IMG/VR virus record: IMGVR_UViG_3300031707_000030
Coordinates: 1-47,677 of that record
Direction: 5' to 3' (one strand)
Source of the DNA: a virus
Length of the DNA: 47,677 bases
Under the pieces are notes generated by a model that made no database searches, was not told the origin of the DNA, and was given only the letters and a program-made list of their open reading frames with translations. Shown one piece after another: positions 7,042 through 15,960 of the stretch (within the stretch, counting starts at the first letter, position 1; each line of letters begins with the position of its first letter). Made by a program: the position numbers and the translations under genes.

Positions 7042-9935
7042 TTCTTAATCCTCTTCCTTGCGACATAGATGACTCCGCCAGCAGTCACCGAGATGATTGC
7101 GATCACGATCATCGTGGCTGTGCCAGGGCCCGCTTGCTCCCAAGTGATGTAGATCTGCCCGTATGCGTAGCCGGGGATCGGTTGAACCGTCAGATCGTAT
7201 CGATATCCGGTCCATGTCCCGTTTCCGTAAGGTGCTGTGAGACCGTTGATCTGCGCCATTCTTGGGCCATAGGCGAATGTTCCCGAGTCAGCTTTCACAT
7301 GGAGGGCTCCGCTGAGAGTGAAGTTGCCCATCAAGCTCTGCTCACCGTAGATGCTTCTAGGCATAGGGCTATTCGAGAAGACCCATCCGACAGGCTTGTT
7401 GTAGACAGCCCAGGCCTCATTCTGCCCTGATGCGGTGTCATTGACGAGGATCCACCATGAGGGATAAGTCCAGCCGAGATTGAATCCTGTCCTTGAAGAG
7501 TTCACGATTCCAAGGCGCTCATTCGCAACCATGAAGCCCGTGAAATTCTTCGTGCCTCCCGAGCCTGTCCATGTGATCCTGAAGTATGGATACTCGAGAT
7601 GGAAATCGTAGTTGGTCGGATAGAAGACTTCAAGCGTATAGCTGTCCGTGAACGGAACGACTATTGAGACGTCTGCCACGTCTCGAGATGGATCCCAAAT
7701 GTACGAGTAGCTTGATGCTCCTGCGACATAGACTCCTGCGATCTCTTTGCCGCTTGCCACTGAGACCTTGATCGTTTCTCCCGACTTGACTGACATCTGA
7801 ACGCTGAGAATGCTCGAGCCCCATGATATCGCGGTCATGTTGACGCGGAGGCTTGAGAGGATCCCGGCAGGAGCCATTTGCGCGGATCCTGTGAGAGCAG
7901 TCGCTGCATCCATCCATTCCTTCCAAGCGATAGCTCCCCAAGGCTGCGTTTCACTGTTCGTCTCGTATTTGTCAGGGAAGATGTAGACGATGGTTCGCGT
8001 CGAATTCAGAGTGGCTTTCCACCAAAGCTGAGAGATCGCTCGCATAGCAATCGGTTGACCGTATCCGAGACTATCAAGAGTGCTCGAGTAGGCTTGAGCT
8101 ATCATCGCAGACTTGTAGGATGGCCAGGCCCAATCGTAGATTGTGGCGGTCGTATTCTGGCCGCCCACGATGATCCCGGCGGGAACAATGTGATATCGCT
8201 CGACTTGCGCGATGATATCCCATTCGACATATTGATAGTTGCTCGTTCCATCCGCGACTTTGAAGTGATTCGTCGCGATCGTGATGCGACTTAGAACTGT
8301 CGAGTTCCCTCGTGCATTGTAGTAATCTGCGAGCGCCCGAATCGCGGGAGCGGTGAAATCGAGATAGCTGTTTCCCCAATACTGGATTCCCGACGTCTCG
8401 TTGTACCAGCGCCATTCCTGAAAGCCTCCATAATTCGGCTTCGCGATGTCGAGCTGCTGCGTCTCAAGCAGCTTGTCCAGAGCACGAGCTATCGCCTCAT
8501 TCATTTGAGCTTGAAATCCGGGATCGCTTGAGAAGGAATAGAGAAGGAGCTCTCCGCGAAGCATGAAGGGGAGACTCTGCAAGTAGGTTCCTGCAACATG
8601 AGGATATGTGCCAGCACTTCGGAACATTCGATCCCAATTCGCCCAGATCCTGACGGCCAACGTGAGATACGCGGCGTCTCCTGTGGCCTGATACATTTTC
8701 GTGAGGCCGTAGACGAGAGCTCCATACTGATAGTTCTGACTTGGATCCTTGTCAGTCAGATTCCAAACATTGAAGATCTCGCTGTATGTCGGGGAGAGAT
8801 TCGTCCAGTCATGTCCGTCCAAGAAATAGTATTTGAGGCTGAAAGTCTTCGTTTGGCCTGCTGTCATAGCTGCGAGAAAAGCGTACTGTTTGAGCCAATG
8901 AAGGTTAGGAGAGTTTCGAAGAGACGGCAGCTCGGATCCTGTGAGCGCGTTATCTACGGCTCCGAGAACAGTCTTGTTGACTCCCCAATCGGCCACGATT
9001 GCGAGGCTCGCGCTCACCCCGTCAGGCTTGTCGTGCATGTGAACCATGTACCAGGTTTCATCCCATTGGCTCACGTTCGGGAGAAAGTGCTGATTCGCTG
9101 TGTCGTCGCTCATCTGATCTGCATAGCCTGGCATCCAAATCCATTGATAGCCTAAATGCGGCCCTCCCGCGAACATTGTGGAGCCGAACCAATCGAGCTG
9201 ATCCAGTGGAACGACAACTTTCACGTCAGTCATGTTCGCCTTCGCATAGAAACTGTATCCGACTTCGAGGTATGCGCGGTGTTCCCAGAATGTGTACTCT
9301 ATCGTCATCTTGAATCCTGTGAGATCCCAGATCTGAGTCAGTCGAGCGTATTCGAGGCCGCCACTTGTTCCCGACGTAACCGAGTAGTCAGTTGGAGGAT
9401 AGACATAGCTCAAGTCTAGATCTGCTGTGCCGTTCCAAACCACATGACCCTGAATGACCGTCATCAGGATTCCTTGCGGGAGATAGAGGATCTTGAAACT
9501 CCGATCCCTCGCTTTGCTGAGATCTCCATAAGCTTCTATCAGACGGTTGTGAACCACGAACGATAGCGGATTCTGGATTCCGATTGTTGGCTGCTGGATG
9601 ATGTCACGCCTGATTGCGCTTCCCGCGCTCGTGACATGGTTCGAGATGAATGAGCGAACCTGAGAGCCATAGCTCCAATGCGTCGGGCTTGCAGCGAGAA
9701 GCTCAAGCATCTTGCCTTGATCGTCAACCCAATAGTTGTAAGGCTCAGTGAGAGGCGAGGCTTTGAAAGCGCCTCTGCTCGAATCCCACAGATTCGCGAC
9801 AGCGGTTAGAGCGGCATTCGAAAGAAACGAGTTCGACGTCGAACTTGGAAGAGATGCCTCCGCCGAATTGAAACCTGAAGCTAGGAGAATCAGCATCGTC
9901 AGGGCTAGGATCCCGATTAACTTTATTCGCCTCAC
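7038..9935 (-). CDS. Large surface-anchored, glycosidase-like protein
   Basis: 965 aa with a signal peptide (residues 1-27), a long extracellular part and a C-terminal membrane helix (about 936-958) followed by RKRIKK. It should be exported and anchored outside the host membrane. Many N-glycosylation sequons occur (for example NGT, NMT, NLS, NTT, NFT). Residues about 390-680 alternate helices with Trp/Tyr-rich turns like alpha/alpha-toroid glycoside hydrolases or polysaccharide lyases; the rest is beta-sandwich-like. GTG start near GGAGG. It lies inside the head-tail operon with overlapping neighbours. Candidate roles: host-envelope remodelling, superinfection exclusion or egress; not assigned to a family. 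Confidence 0.55.
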   Translation of the reverse strand: MRRIKLIGILALTMLILLASGFNSAEASLPSSTSNSFLSNAALTAVANLWDSSRGAFKASPLTEPYNYWVDDQGKMLELLAASPTHWSYGSQVRSFISNHVTSAGSAIRRDIIQQPTIGIQNPLSFVVHNRLIEAYGDLSKARDRSFKILYLPQGILMTVIQGHVVWNGTADLDLSYVYPPTDYSVTSGTSGGLEYARLTQIWDLTGFKMTIEYTFWEHRAYLEVGYSFYAKANMTDVKVVVPLDQLDWFGSTMFAGGPHLGYQWIWMPGYADQMSDDTANQHFLPNVSQWDETWYMVHMHDKPDGVSASLAIVADWGVNKTVLGAVDNALTGSELPSLRNSPNLHWLKQYAFLAAMTAGQTKTFSLKYYFLDGHDWTNLSPTYSEIFNVWNLTDKDPSQNYQYGALVYGLTKMYQATGDAAYLTLAVRIWANWDRMFRSAGTYPHVAGTYLQSLPFMLRGELLLYSFSSDPGFQAQMNEAIARALDKLLETQQLDIAKPNYGGFQEWRWYNETSGIQYWGNSYLDFTAPAIRALADYYNARGNSTVLSRITIATNHFKVADGTSNYQYVEWDIIAQVERYHIVPAGIIVGGQNTTATIYDWAWPSYKSAMIAQAYSSTLDSLGYGQPIAMRAISQLWWKATLNSTRTIVYIFPDKYETNSETQPWGAIAWKEWMDAATALTGSAQMAPAGILSSLRVNMTAISWGSSILSVQMSVKSGETIKVSVASGKEIAGVYVAGASSYSYIWDPSRDVADVSIVVPFTDSYTLEVFYPTNYDFHLEYPYFRITWTGSGGTKNFTGFMVANERLGIVNSSRTGFNLGWTYPSWWILVNDTASGQNEAWAVYNKPVGWVFSNSPMPRSIYGEQSLMGNFTLSGALHVKADSGTFAYGPRMAQINGLTAPYGNGTWTGYRYDLTVQPIPGYAYGQIYITWEQAGPGTATMIVIAIISVTAGGVIYVARKRIKK

Positions 9936-9990
9936 TCCTTGAGCGACCTCCTACCAGTAACGGAGTGGTATGTGCTCCCATTTCAGCGTT

Positions 9991-10473
9991 TCAGCGAGGC
10001 TCTTCATCCCATTCGATACCCATTGATCCGTTGTTGGTTGCGCCAGACGAGTACGTGAATAGGATGCTGTTTCCAGGGTCAAGAACCCAGGGCGAGCGGG
10101 ATAGGTCTAGGATGACTGGTGTCGCTGGGTTCACCCAGAAGTCGTAGATTAGATCGCCTTCTGCGGTGACTGTGGGGCCATAGTAGAGTACGGCCTCGTT
10201 CGTTTGACCCTTGCCCATGCGTCGGTTCTTGATTGTTTGAGCGGTTCCATCGGCGGTTGTGGTCGGGGCCTGCGTGACTCTCCATCGGGCGCTTGAGTCA
10301 GAGCTGAAGATCAGTTTCGTTATTCGAATGACCTTCGAGCTGCCAGTTCCGAACTTCGCGAAGCGCATGTCTCCGCCAGCCGTGTTCGTGTGAGGCCCTG
10401 TCGATGAGACGAACCCTTTCCCTGATTCTACAGCGGCTTCGCTACGAGAACGCATGATTATGGATTGAGGCAT
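9991..10473 (-). CDS. Beta-rich minor virion protein
   Basis: 160 aa, almost wholly beta-strand with Gly/Thr/Asn turns, no membrane segment or signal. It is preceded by a good AGGTGA ribosome site. Together with the next upstream gene it forms a pair just after the capsid gene, where head decoration or head-fibre proteins are common. Family not recognised; the virion role is inferred from position. Confidence 0.45.
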   Translation of the reverse strand: MPQSIIMRSRSEAAVESGKGFVSSTGPHTNTAGGDMRFAKFGTGSSKVIRITKLIFSSDSSARWRVTQAPTTTADGTAQTIKNRRMGKGQTNEAVLYYGPTVTAEGDLIYDFWVNPATPVILDLSRSPWVLDPGNSILFTYSSGATNNGSMGIEWDEEPR

Positions 10474-10510
10474 CTTTTCACCTACTTACTTACTTTGTTG
10501 GGCGTAAAGC

Positions 10511-10525
10511 CCCGAATGTTTCGGG
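10511..10525 (-). terminator. Small hairpin between minor virion genes
   Basis: Perfect 6-bp inverted repeat CCCGAA / TTCGGG with a 3-nt loop in the 79-nt gap after the capsid-pair gene. It could lower transcription after the abundant capsid message or be an mRNA-end structure. There is no clear T-run, so termination is uncertain. Confidence 0.3.
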
Positions 10526-10552
10526 AAGAAAGCGGGGAATGATTTACTGAGC

Positions 10553-11056
10553 CTAGTATTGCGGTGGCTCGGTGTACTCTACGAGTGCGCCTTTGAAATC
10601 CAGAACTGTTGTGGCGGCTGCGGGGAAATCTACTTCCAGATGAATCCACTGTCCGTCTTGAATGTAAACGTCTACGCTGGGCGTCACTATGCATGTGTGA
10701 TCTCCAACGGCGAGACTTGTGGCATCTGAGATGTCTTTCGTTGCTGCAATGTTCGCGCTTGACACAGCGGTTCCATCGGCAGGCAGCGTTCCTCTTTGAA
10801 GTCGGAAAACAATGGCTGACGATAGAGCTGCGGTTGCAACGGTGTAGTAGAATCGTATCCGGTTCACTTTCAGTTTTGAACCGGGCCGAATCCGCATCTG
10901 CACTTCGAGAGGAATGACGACTGTTGAGGTTTGCGCTGCCGCTGTCTTTCGCATGAAAGCGACGGCTGAGGCAAGCGTTGCTGTCCATGTGCCTGTGAAG
11001 AACAGGCAGGCGAATGCGTGTATGAAGAATCGGGCTCCACGAACAAAGCCTGGCAA
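10553..11056 (-). CDS. Minor virion protein with hydrophobic N-terminus
   Basis: 167 aa from TTG 11056. Residues 8-34 are hydrophobic and could be a signal or membrane segment, or may be untranslated if the real start is the internal ATG at residue 35. The remainder is a beta-sandwich-like domain (strands around VQMRIRPGSKLKVNRIRFYY and WIHLEVDF), similar in style to the next gene. It directly follows the capsid gene, so a decoration or spike role is inferred. Ends in TAG followed two codons later by TAA. Confidence 0.4.
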   Translation of the reverse strand: MPGFVRGARFFIHAFACLFFTGTWTATLASAVAFMRKTAAAQTSTVVIPLEVQMRIRPGSKLKVNRIRFYYTVATAALSSAIVFRLQRGTLPADGTAVSSANIAATKDISDATSLAVGDHTCIVTPSVDVYIQDGQWIHLEVDFPAAATTVLDFKGALVEYTEPPQY

Positions 11057-11071
11057 GATGGGTCAGCTCCT

Positions 11072-12322
11072 TTAGGCGAGGCCGTATATGCGGCCCATCT
11101 TGGAGGTAGCGTCCGTTGAGGTCGGGTTCGTGTTGTACGTGTAGGTTGGCGGCTTCGAATCTGTCTTGTCTATGTAGTTGAAGAACCGTTTGATGACGAA
11201 GGGTTGCTGTATGCTGACTTTGGCGAGCATCTCCATCGTACTGTCCAAGAGTAGCCTTTGCGCGAGGAACTTGGTGTCGAGGAAGATGATCTCCCTTGAT
11301 CCTACTGTGGTGGGCATGAACTTGCTGCCTATGAATGGCATGACACCGTAAGGCGTAGCCCATGCTAATGCTTTGAGACCCCAAGCGATTTCGGTCTCGG
11401 GGTTCATGTACCGGACTATGCTCATCATGAGTTGCTTGATCTTCTGCCATGTCATCAAGTCTGTGACGGCCAAGTTGGGTTTGACGTTCAACTGGACCAT
11501 TTGTGCTATCATGTTGTCTATGTCGGTGTCTGTGGCGTCTGCTCCAGCTAGGTTTGACTGTAGTGCTGCGTAGGTTCCGGATGAGCCTATGATTTCGGCT
11601 CTTATGCCGTTGAATCCGACTGAGCCTGCGTTGAAGGCTGATTCAAGCGTGGTTCCTCCGTTGAGGATTTCGTTCTCATCAGTTTCGTTGAGGCTCCATG
11701 TCTTGTTGCGAATTTCGATGGCTCTGGCGTCACGGGTTGGGTACTGGCTTGCCATTGCAGCTAAGCCGAAGTCAGTCCATCCACCCCACGCTGTGAAGAT
11801 GCCTAATGTTTTCGAGGCGTTCACATAGGTGTCTGAGGCTGGTGTTTGAGCAGCAACGGTTTCAGTGACACCCAACGCGGATCCTCGGGCTGTTAGCACG
11901 TCGTAGTTGGCGACTTTGCCTCGGGCAGTTTCCTGGGCGATGAGTTCTAAGAGTGGCGTTTCTCTGCGTGTGGTGTCTATGATTTCTTGGTCGGTTGTCG
12001 TGTGCACGATGGCTGATGTGCTGTCCAAGAAGCCTTTGGTTCTGAGGCTGCGTATACGCATCTTCTTGCGTATCCATCCGAGGTACATTTGGCGGAAGTC
12101 TTTGCCGAGTTCTCCGTTGTCTTTGAGGCCTTCGTAGATTACTGTGCCTTCAGGGAAGGCTGCTAATCCAACGAGGCCAGCAAGGATACCTGCGGGTGTT
12201 CCTCCTTGAACGGGCGGTGTGAGAACTGCGTTGTCTACTGTGCTGTAGTATGGTCGAGCGTTTTCTCCTCCGCCTGGTCCGGCTCTGACTTGTTCGGGGT
12301 CAACTAATTTCAGGTGGCTCAT
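11072..12322 (-). CDS. Major capsid protein, HK97 fold
   Basis: 416 aa, directly after the protease-scaffold gene (2-nt gap), ATG behind a GGAGGT site that overlaps the end of the protease. Order, size and pattern fit an HK97-fold capsid: an N-terminal arm, an E-loop region with an AAQTPASDTY-type stretch, a long spine helix, and an A-domain region (residues about 270-340) with TDLMTWQKIKQLM. The C-terminus is a short Lys/Tyr/Pro-rich tail. It forms the icosahedral head. Confidence 0.75.
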   Translation of the reverse strand: MSHLKLVDPEQVRAGPGGGENARPYYSTVDNAVLTPPVQGGTPAGILAGLVGLAAFPEGTVIYEGLKDNGELGKDFRQMYLGWIRKKMRIRSLRTKGFLDSTSAIVHTTTDQEIIDTTRRETPLLELIAQETARGKVANYDVLTARGSALGVTETVAAQTPASDTYVNASKTLGIFTAWGGWTDFGLAAMASQYPTRDARAIEIRNKTWSLNETDENEILNGGTTLESAFNAGSVGFNGIRAEIIGSSGTYAALQSNLAGADATDTDIDNMIAQMVQLNVKPNLAVTDLMTWQKIKQLMMSIVRYMNPETEIAWGLKALAWATPYGVMPFIGSKFMPTTVGSREIIFLDTKFLAQRLLLDSTMEMLAKVSIQQPFVIKRFFNYIDKTDSKPPTYTYNTNPTSTDATSKMGRIYGLA

Positions 12323-12324
12323 TT

Positions 12325-14463
12325 TTATTGACCTCCTGCTTCAACGACTGCGAGCTGCGAGTCTATGCTGCCGTCGTCCTGTTGGATGGCTTGCATTCTG
12401 CGAACGCTCTCCGGCACTGGTCCGGCGTGTTCCGCGTAACCTTTCCGGACAACGATCTTTCTCTGAACAGTTTCGTCAACGACTTTTCTGACAAGTCCTT
12501 TCACATAGCGCTGTAGGCCTTTGACGCCGACGGGTTCTCCGCCGACTTCCTGATCTTCCGCGTCCTCAGTGTCCTCGTCGTCTGTTGGGAAGGTGCTGAT
12601 GAATCGTTGCGGGCGTGGCTTCAATTTGCCCGGCTTGACTTCAGGCGGCTTCTGCTCATCGGTTATCGTGGTGAAATCTTCGTAGACACCTAGAGTTTCA
12701 GGGGTGTCCTCGTCAATTCCTTTCGTCTCGACGCCCACCGCTTTCGCGATGGCTTTCAGGAATGCAGTGTGGCGTTGTGCTTGGCTTCTTAGGTGAAGCT
12801 CGTTGCCGTACAGGGTGTTCATTCCTTTGTTGAGGGCTCTGCTGCTATCGCTGAGGTACTTCTCGATTCGGTTGATGCGCTTGATAGCGGCGCGACCTTT
12901 TTCGAGGGCGGGATCTCCCCATTCACCTATCGCGGTTGTAGCCCTCTCTGGGGCAACATAACCGGTTTCCCGGTCGTAATCCTTACGCGAGTAGGGAAAT
13001 TCTGGTGTCCCGTCATCGTCATCATCGTCGCCATCTCCATCGTCCGAATCGCTGTCAGGTTCAGGCTCCGCTTCTTTGATGGCTGCGCGTGCAGGTTCAG
13101 GTTCGGGCTCTAGTTCAGGTTCGAGTTCTGGTTCAAGTTCTGGTTCTGGTTCGTTTTCGGGTTCCGCTTCCTTTCTTTTTGGCAATTTTCTTACTTCTCC
13201 TTTTGTTATTACGGTTTGTCCAAACCCAAGCGTGCTCTTCACACGAATGGGCAAGAACCGTGAAGAATTTGCGAACGCCTTCTCGTAGACTCGGGTTATG
13301 GTTGCGACTTCGTTCGCAGGCGCTCGCACTACGCTAGTCGCAAAATACTTGATGCTGGAAATGGCGTTGACAAGTTTAGTGCCTATCCATTTCTGCGATT
13401 GACGAATGGGCACGAACTCCATGCTCATGGCGTTGTAGAATCCGTTCTTCAGCTCGTAAGCGACCTGTTTGAAGTTCGGATGAGCTTTGTTGACAAGCCA
13501 CTGAGCCCAGAGGGCGGGTAATCCGCCGATCTTCAGAATCTTGGATTCAATGAATTTTCCAATCGGAGGCGTGCCCTGATTCTCAATCGGCTTCGCATAC
13601 GGTGACTCATGATCTAACCATATGAGGTTGTGTGGGGCTCTAACCATCGCTTCCTTGGCTTCAACGAGGGCTGGGGTTTCGAGAACATCGCCCTGTAGGT
13701 CTTTGATTGGTGCACTTACGAAGCCTTCAACCACGAGATCGCCTGCTTTGACTTCGCCGAATGATTTTGTGGCTACTTTGACTTCGAAGGGCATGAAGAG
13801 TGAGTATCGTTTGATTTTCAGAGGCAGAACGATTGGGCGCCCATAGAATTGCTTCTGAACTTTGGCTTTGCCTTCAACCACATCGCCCAAGTCAACGTAT
13901 GTTGGCTCTTCTCCGGCATCCTCATAGAATGGTTCGCCGTGAAATTCAGGGTCAGCTAAGGGGCCGAGATGGTCCTTGCCCCGGGCCACGCTTGCTACAA
14001 CTGTCCCAGGTTCTTGATGCTGTTCTTTCCGTTCCCCGGCTCGATAGCCTAGTCCAGCTCGTCTTTCTCTACGCTGCTCAATCCGAACCGGATTATCTGG
14101 GTTCGTGTAGCGTTCAAGTTGGTGAGTCTGCTTCTTGTCAAGTTGCGCCTGTCTTGAGCGTTGAACTTGGATTCCTCTCTGGCGATCTTCCTCTTTTCGT
14201 TCGCCTTCCCGGTATCCGCGCTCCCAATCCAGATTCTGCGAGGTCCAGCCGCCGAAGTCCTTGATTGCTTTCGCGATTATCGTTGGGAGATCGGGCGAGT
14301 TCTTCTCTAGCTTGCGGGTGAGAGATTCCTGTTTCTTGGGGCTGAAGCCATGCCAAATGCCTGCGGCGATATTGTCGAGCCTGTCCGCTGAATACTTGGG
14401 ATACTGCCGTCTCAGGGACGGCAGAACCTTCTTGAACCATTGTGAGGGCGGTCTCTCAGGCAT
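12325..14463 (-). CDS. Prohead protease fused to acidic scaffold
   Basis: 712 aa. The centre (about 210-400) is a prohead serine protease: a DLQGDVLETP motif near 255, His in HNLIWLDHE (278 and 285) and Ser in NAMSMEF (347), the catalytic pair pattern of phage head maturation proteases. The N-terminal 200 residues are charged, with many Arg/Gln/Glu. After residue about 425 comes a run of Glu-Pro repeats and an Asp-rich block, then helical coiled-coil sequence to the end, the expected scaffold. A cis fusion of protease and scaffold lying directly before the capsid gene is a known arrangement. Confidence 0.75.
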   Translation of the reverse strand: MPERPPSQWFKKVLPSLRRQYPKYSADRLDNIAAGIWHGFSPKKQESLTRKLEKNSPDLPTIIAKAIKDFGGWTSQNLDWERGYREGERKEEDRQRGIQVQRSRQAQLDKKQTHQLERYTNPDNPVRIEQRRERRAGLGYRAGERKEQHQEPGTVVASVARGKDHLGPLADPEFHGEPFYEDAGEEPTYVDLGDVVEGKAKVQKQFYGRPIVLPLKIKRYSLFMPFEVKVATKSFGEVKAGDLVVEGFVSAPIKDLQGDVLETPALVEAKEAMVRAPHNLIWLDHESPYAKPIENQGTPPIGKFIESKILKIGGLPALWAQWLVNKAHPNFKQVAYELKNGFYNAMSMEFVPIRQSQKWIGTKLVNAISSIKYFATSVVRAPANEVATITRVYEKAFANSSRFLPIRVKSTLGFGQTVITKGEVRKLPKRKEAEPENEPEPELEPELEPELEPEPEPARAAIKEAEPEPDSDSDDGDGDDDDDDGTPEFPYSRKDYDRETGYVAPERATTAIGEWGDPALEKGRAAIKRINRIEKYLSDSSRALNKGMNTLYGNELHLRSQAQRHTAFLKAIAKAVGVETKGIDEDTPETLGVYEDFTTITDEQKPPEVKPGKLKPRPQRFISTFPTDDEDTEDAEDQEVGGEPVGVKGLQRYVKGLVRKVVDETVQRKIVVRKGYAEHAGPVPESVRRMQAIQQDDGSIDSQLAVVEAGGQ

Positions 14464-14523
14464 GACTCCTAAGCTCCGCTGTTGGCTGAGATTGACGCGG
14501 AAGTGGGGTAATGTGGACTATTT

Positions 14524-14790
14524 TCAAGCGCATTCTATGGTGAGGCAGGCAGAGCAGACCCAGAGGAATTGTTTAGCGTCGTGTTCGCTTCGAAGGACGA
14601 CGCCCTGGCGCTGGGGTTTCCAAGCGCGACAGATCGGGCAGCGCAGCTTTCGGCGTGTCAAGATGCGACGAATCCAGCTTCGGTCCACTTGGAAGATCTT
14701 CGCGAGCTGGCTGAGGCTGTGCGAGCGGCTTGCCAACTTGATCACTAGGTAGTCTCGGCTCGACAGCTTGCGACGGCGGTCCACACTCAT
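14524..14790 (-). CDS. HTH plus zinc-ribbon protein
   Basis: 88 aa. Residues 10-45 form a helix-turn-helix pattern (SLSQLAKIFQVDRSWIRRIL); residues 50-85 hold CPIC and CSAC pairs, a zinc ribbon. Overlaps the preceding gene by 4 nt. It may be a DNA-binding late regulator or packaging factor; no specific family recognised. Confidence 0.5.
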   Translation of the reverse strand: MSVDRRRKLSSRDYLVIKLASRSHSLSQLAKIFQVDRSWIRRILTRRKLRCPICRAWKPQRQGVVLRSEHDAKQFLWVCSACLTIECA

Positions 14791-15299
14791 TTCTCGCGTC
14801 TTTCCCTTCGTGGTGGATATCGACGCTTCGGGGCAGGGCTCTCAACGTGTGGCCGAGCGGGAAGATTTGATACGGCTGCGAGTAAGCTGATGGATTGAGG
14901 TTTCGGTGGTAGCGATTCAGGCATGGCCGGTTTGGTTTCCTGCTTCAGAACTGGAAGCGGCGGTGTGCCAGTTGGCTGAGTGGGCATGGATGATTGAGGT
15001 TTTGGTGGTTGCGGCTCGTCGTATATGCAATTTTGTTTTGCTTCGAATTTGAGGCAGATGTAGCGTGGGTTTTCAGGCTCATCAGGTAAGCTGAGGCCGC
15101 CGAACATGTTGATTCTATAGTGCGGGCAAGTGTAACATTCTGAACGATATGCGTAATCTGTGGGTTTGCGAGGGCTCATCCGTTTGACGCAGTTCGGACA
15201 ATGCCAGCGCCCAGCCGACCACAATCCTTTCGTTGCGAATTGAGATTCTACTCTGCCGCAGATGAAACACCGAGCCCCTTGCTGCACGGTGGCCGTCAT
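14787..15299 (-). CDS. Cysteine-rich zinc-binding protein
   Basis: 170 aa. The N-terminal half has CFIC, CPNC, CYTC and two further Cys residues, enough for two zinc sites. The C-terminal half is Pro/Lys/Arg-rich and probably disordered. It overlaps both neighbours by 4 nt, so it is co-translated with the Hjc-like resolvase. Function unknown. Confidence 0.45.
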   Translation of the reverse strand: MTATVQQGARCFICGRVESQFATKGLWSAGRWHCPNCVKRMSPRKPTDYAYRSECYTCPHYRINMFGGLSLPDEPENPRYICLKFEAKQNCIYDEPQPPKPQSSMPTQPTGTPPLPVLKQETKPAMPESLPPKPQSISLLAAVSNLPARPHVESPAPKRRYPPRRERREK

Positions 15300-15583
15300 A
15301 GAGTTTCAACTTCAAGTGGCTGTCTCGGTTTAAAGATCCAGACTTGGGCTTTGGCTTGGAATCGTGAGGCCAGAAATTTGAGGGCGATTCGTTCTTGCTG
15401 TGTGGGCTTCGCGTTCCCTGATTTGACTTGTATGACGAATCTTTCACCGTCAGGGCTCGCAGCAATTAGATCGGCTGGTCCGTGGCTGCCTGCGCTTCTA
15501 ATGCAGAGAAAGTTGAGACGTCGCAGCTTGGCGATAGCTCTGTATTCAGCGGACCGCCCTTTGAGGTAGGCTCGATTTGGCAT
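15296..15583 (-). CDS. Hjc-like Holliday junction resolvase
   Basis: 95 aa, PD-(D/E)XK nuclease fold of archaeal Hjc type: Glu13 in GRSAEYR, the RSAGSHGPADLI motif with Asp38, and Gln52-Val-Lys54 in the place of the usual Glu-x-Lys. Length is slightly short for Hjc (about 120-140 aa). It likely resolves branched DNA before packaging. The Glu-to-Gln change at the metal site is worth noting, although some family members have Gln here. Confidence 0.7.
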   Translation of the reverse strand: MPNRAYLKGRSAEYRAIAKLRRLNFLCIRSAGSHGPADLIAASPDGERFVIQVKSGNAKPTQQERIALKFLASRFQAKAQVWIFKPRQPLEVETL

Positions 15584-15957
15584 CTGTGATCATCATGGAT
15601 TCAGAATTCAGAATTCGCAAAGGCTGACAGAGTCATCGGCGCTCCAAAACGGGGATATCCGTTGTTCCGTCCAGACGATCCAAATCGGCCCGTTTTAGGG
15701 GTTAATACGAGTCCGTGACCGATAGCATTATAGGGAATCGGCCTTTCCATTTAAGGCAAGGAAAAGGCGAGAGAATTGGGCGGATATGAGAAGAGAGACG
15801 TAGATTTAGGCGCGAGCGTTGCGAATGGCCGATTTTGTGGCGACCGAATTCGTGAATGCGAGCGCCGAATCGAACTGAGGCGCGTGGATGGAATGCGGCC
15901 CTGGGAAAGAGCTCGATGGATTGGCAAGCGCGAGAGCGCAGACAGGGAGGTGAGCAA
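15584..15957. promoter_or_regulatory. Divergent intergenic region
   Basis: About 375 nt between the minus-strand late block and the plus-strand operon, the only large divergent spacer on this side. It contains AT-rich stretches (for example ATTATAGGG near 15730 and CATTTAAGGC near 15750) that could be TATA elements, and an imperfect inverted repeat built of CCTTTCC and GGAAAAGG on either side of the latter. No gene is convincing; ORFs here are Arg/Ser-rich shadows. Confidence 0.4.
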
Positions 15958-15960
15958 GTG

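Noticed and set aside
10482-11450. 322-codon minus-strand ORF overlapping the capsid gene
   Set aside because: Composition is Arg/Ser/His-rich with no fold pattern; it is a shadow of the capsid and minor virion genes.
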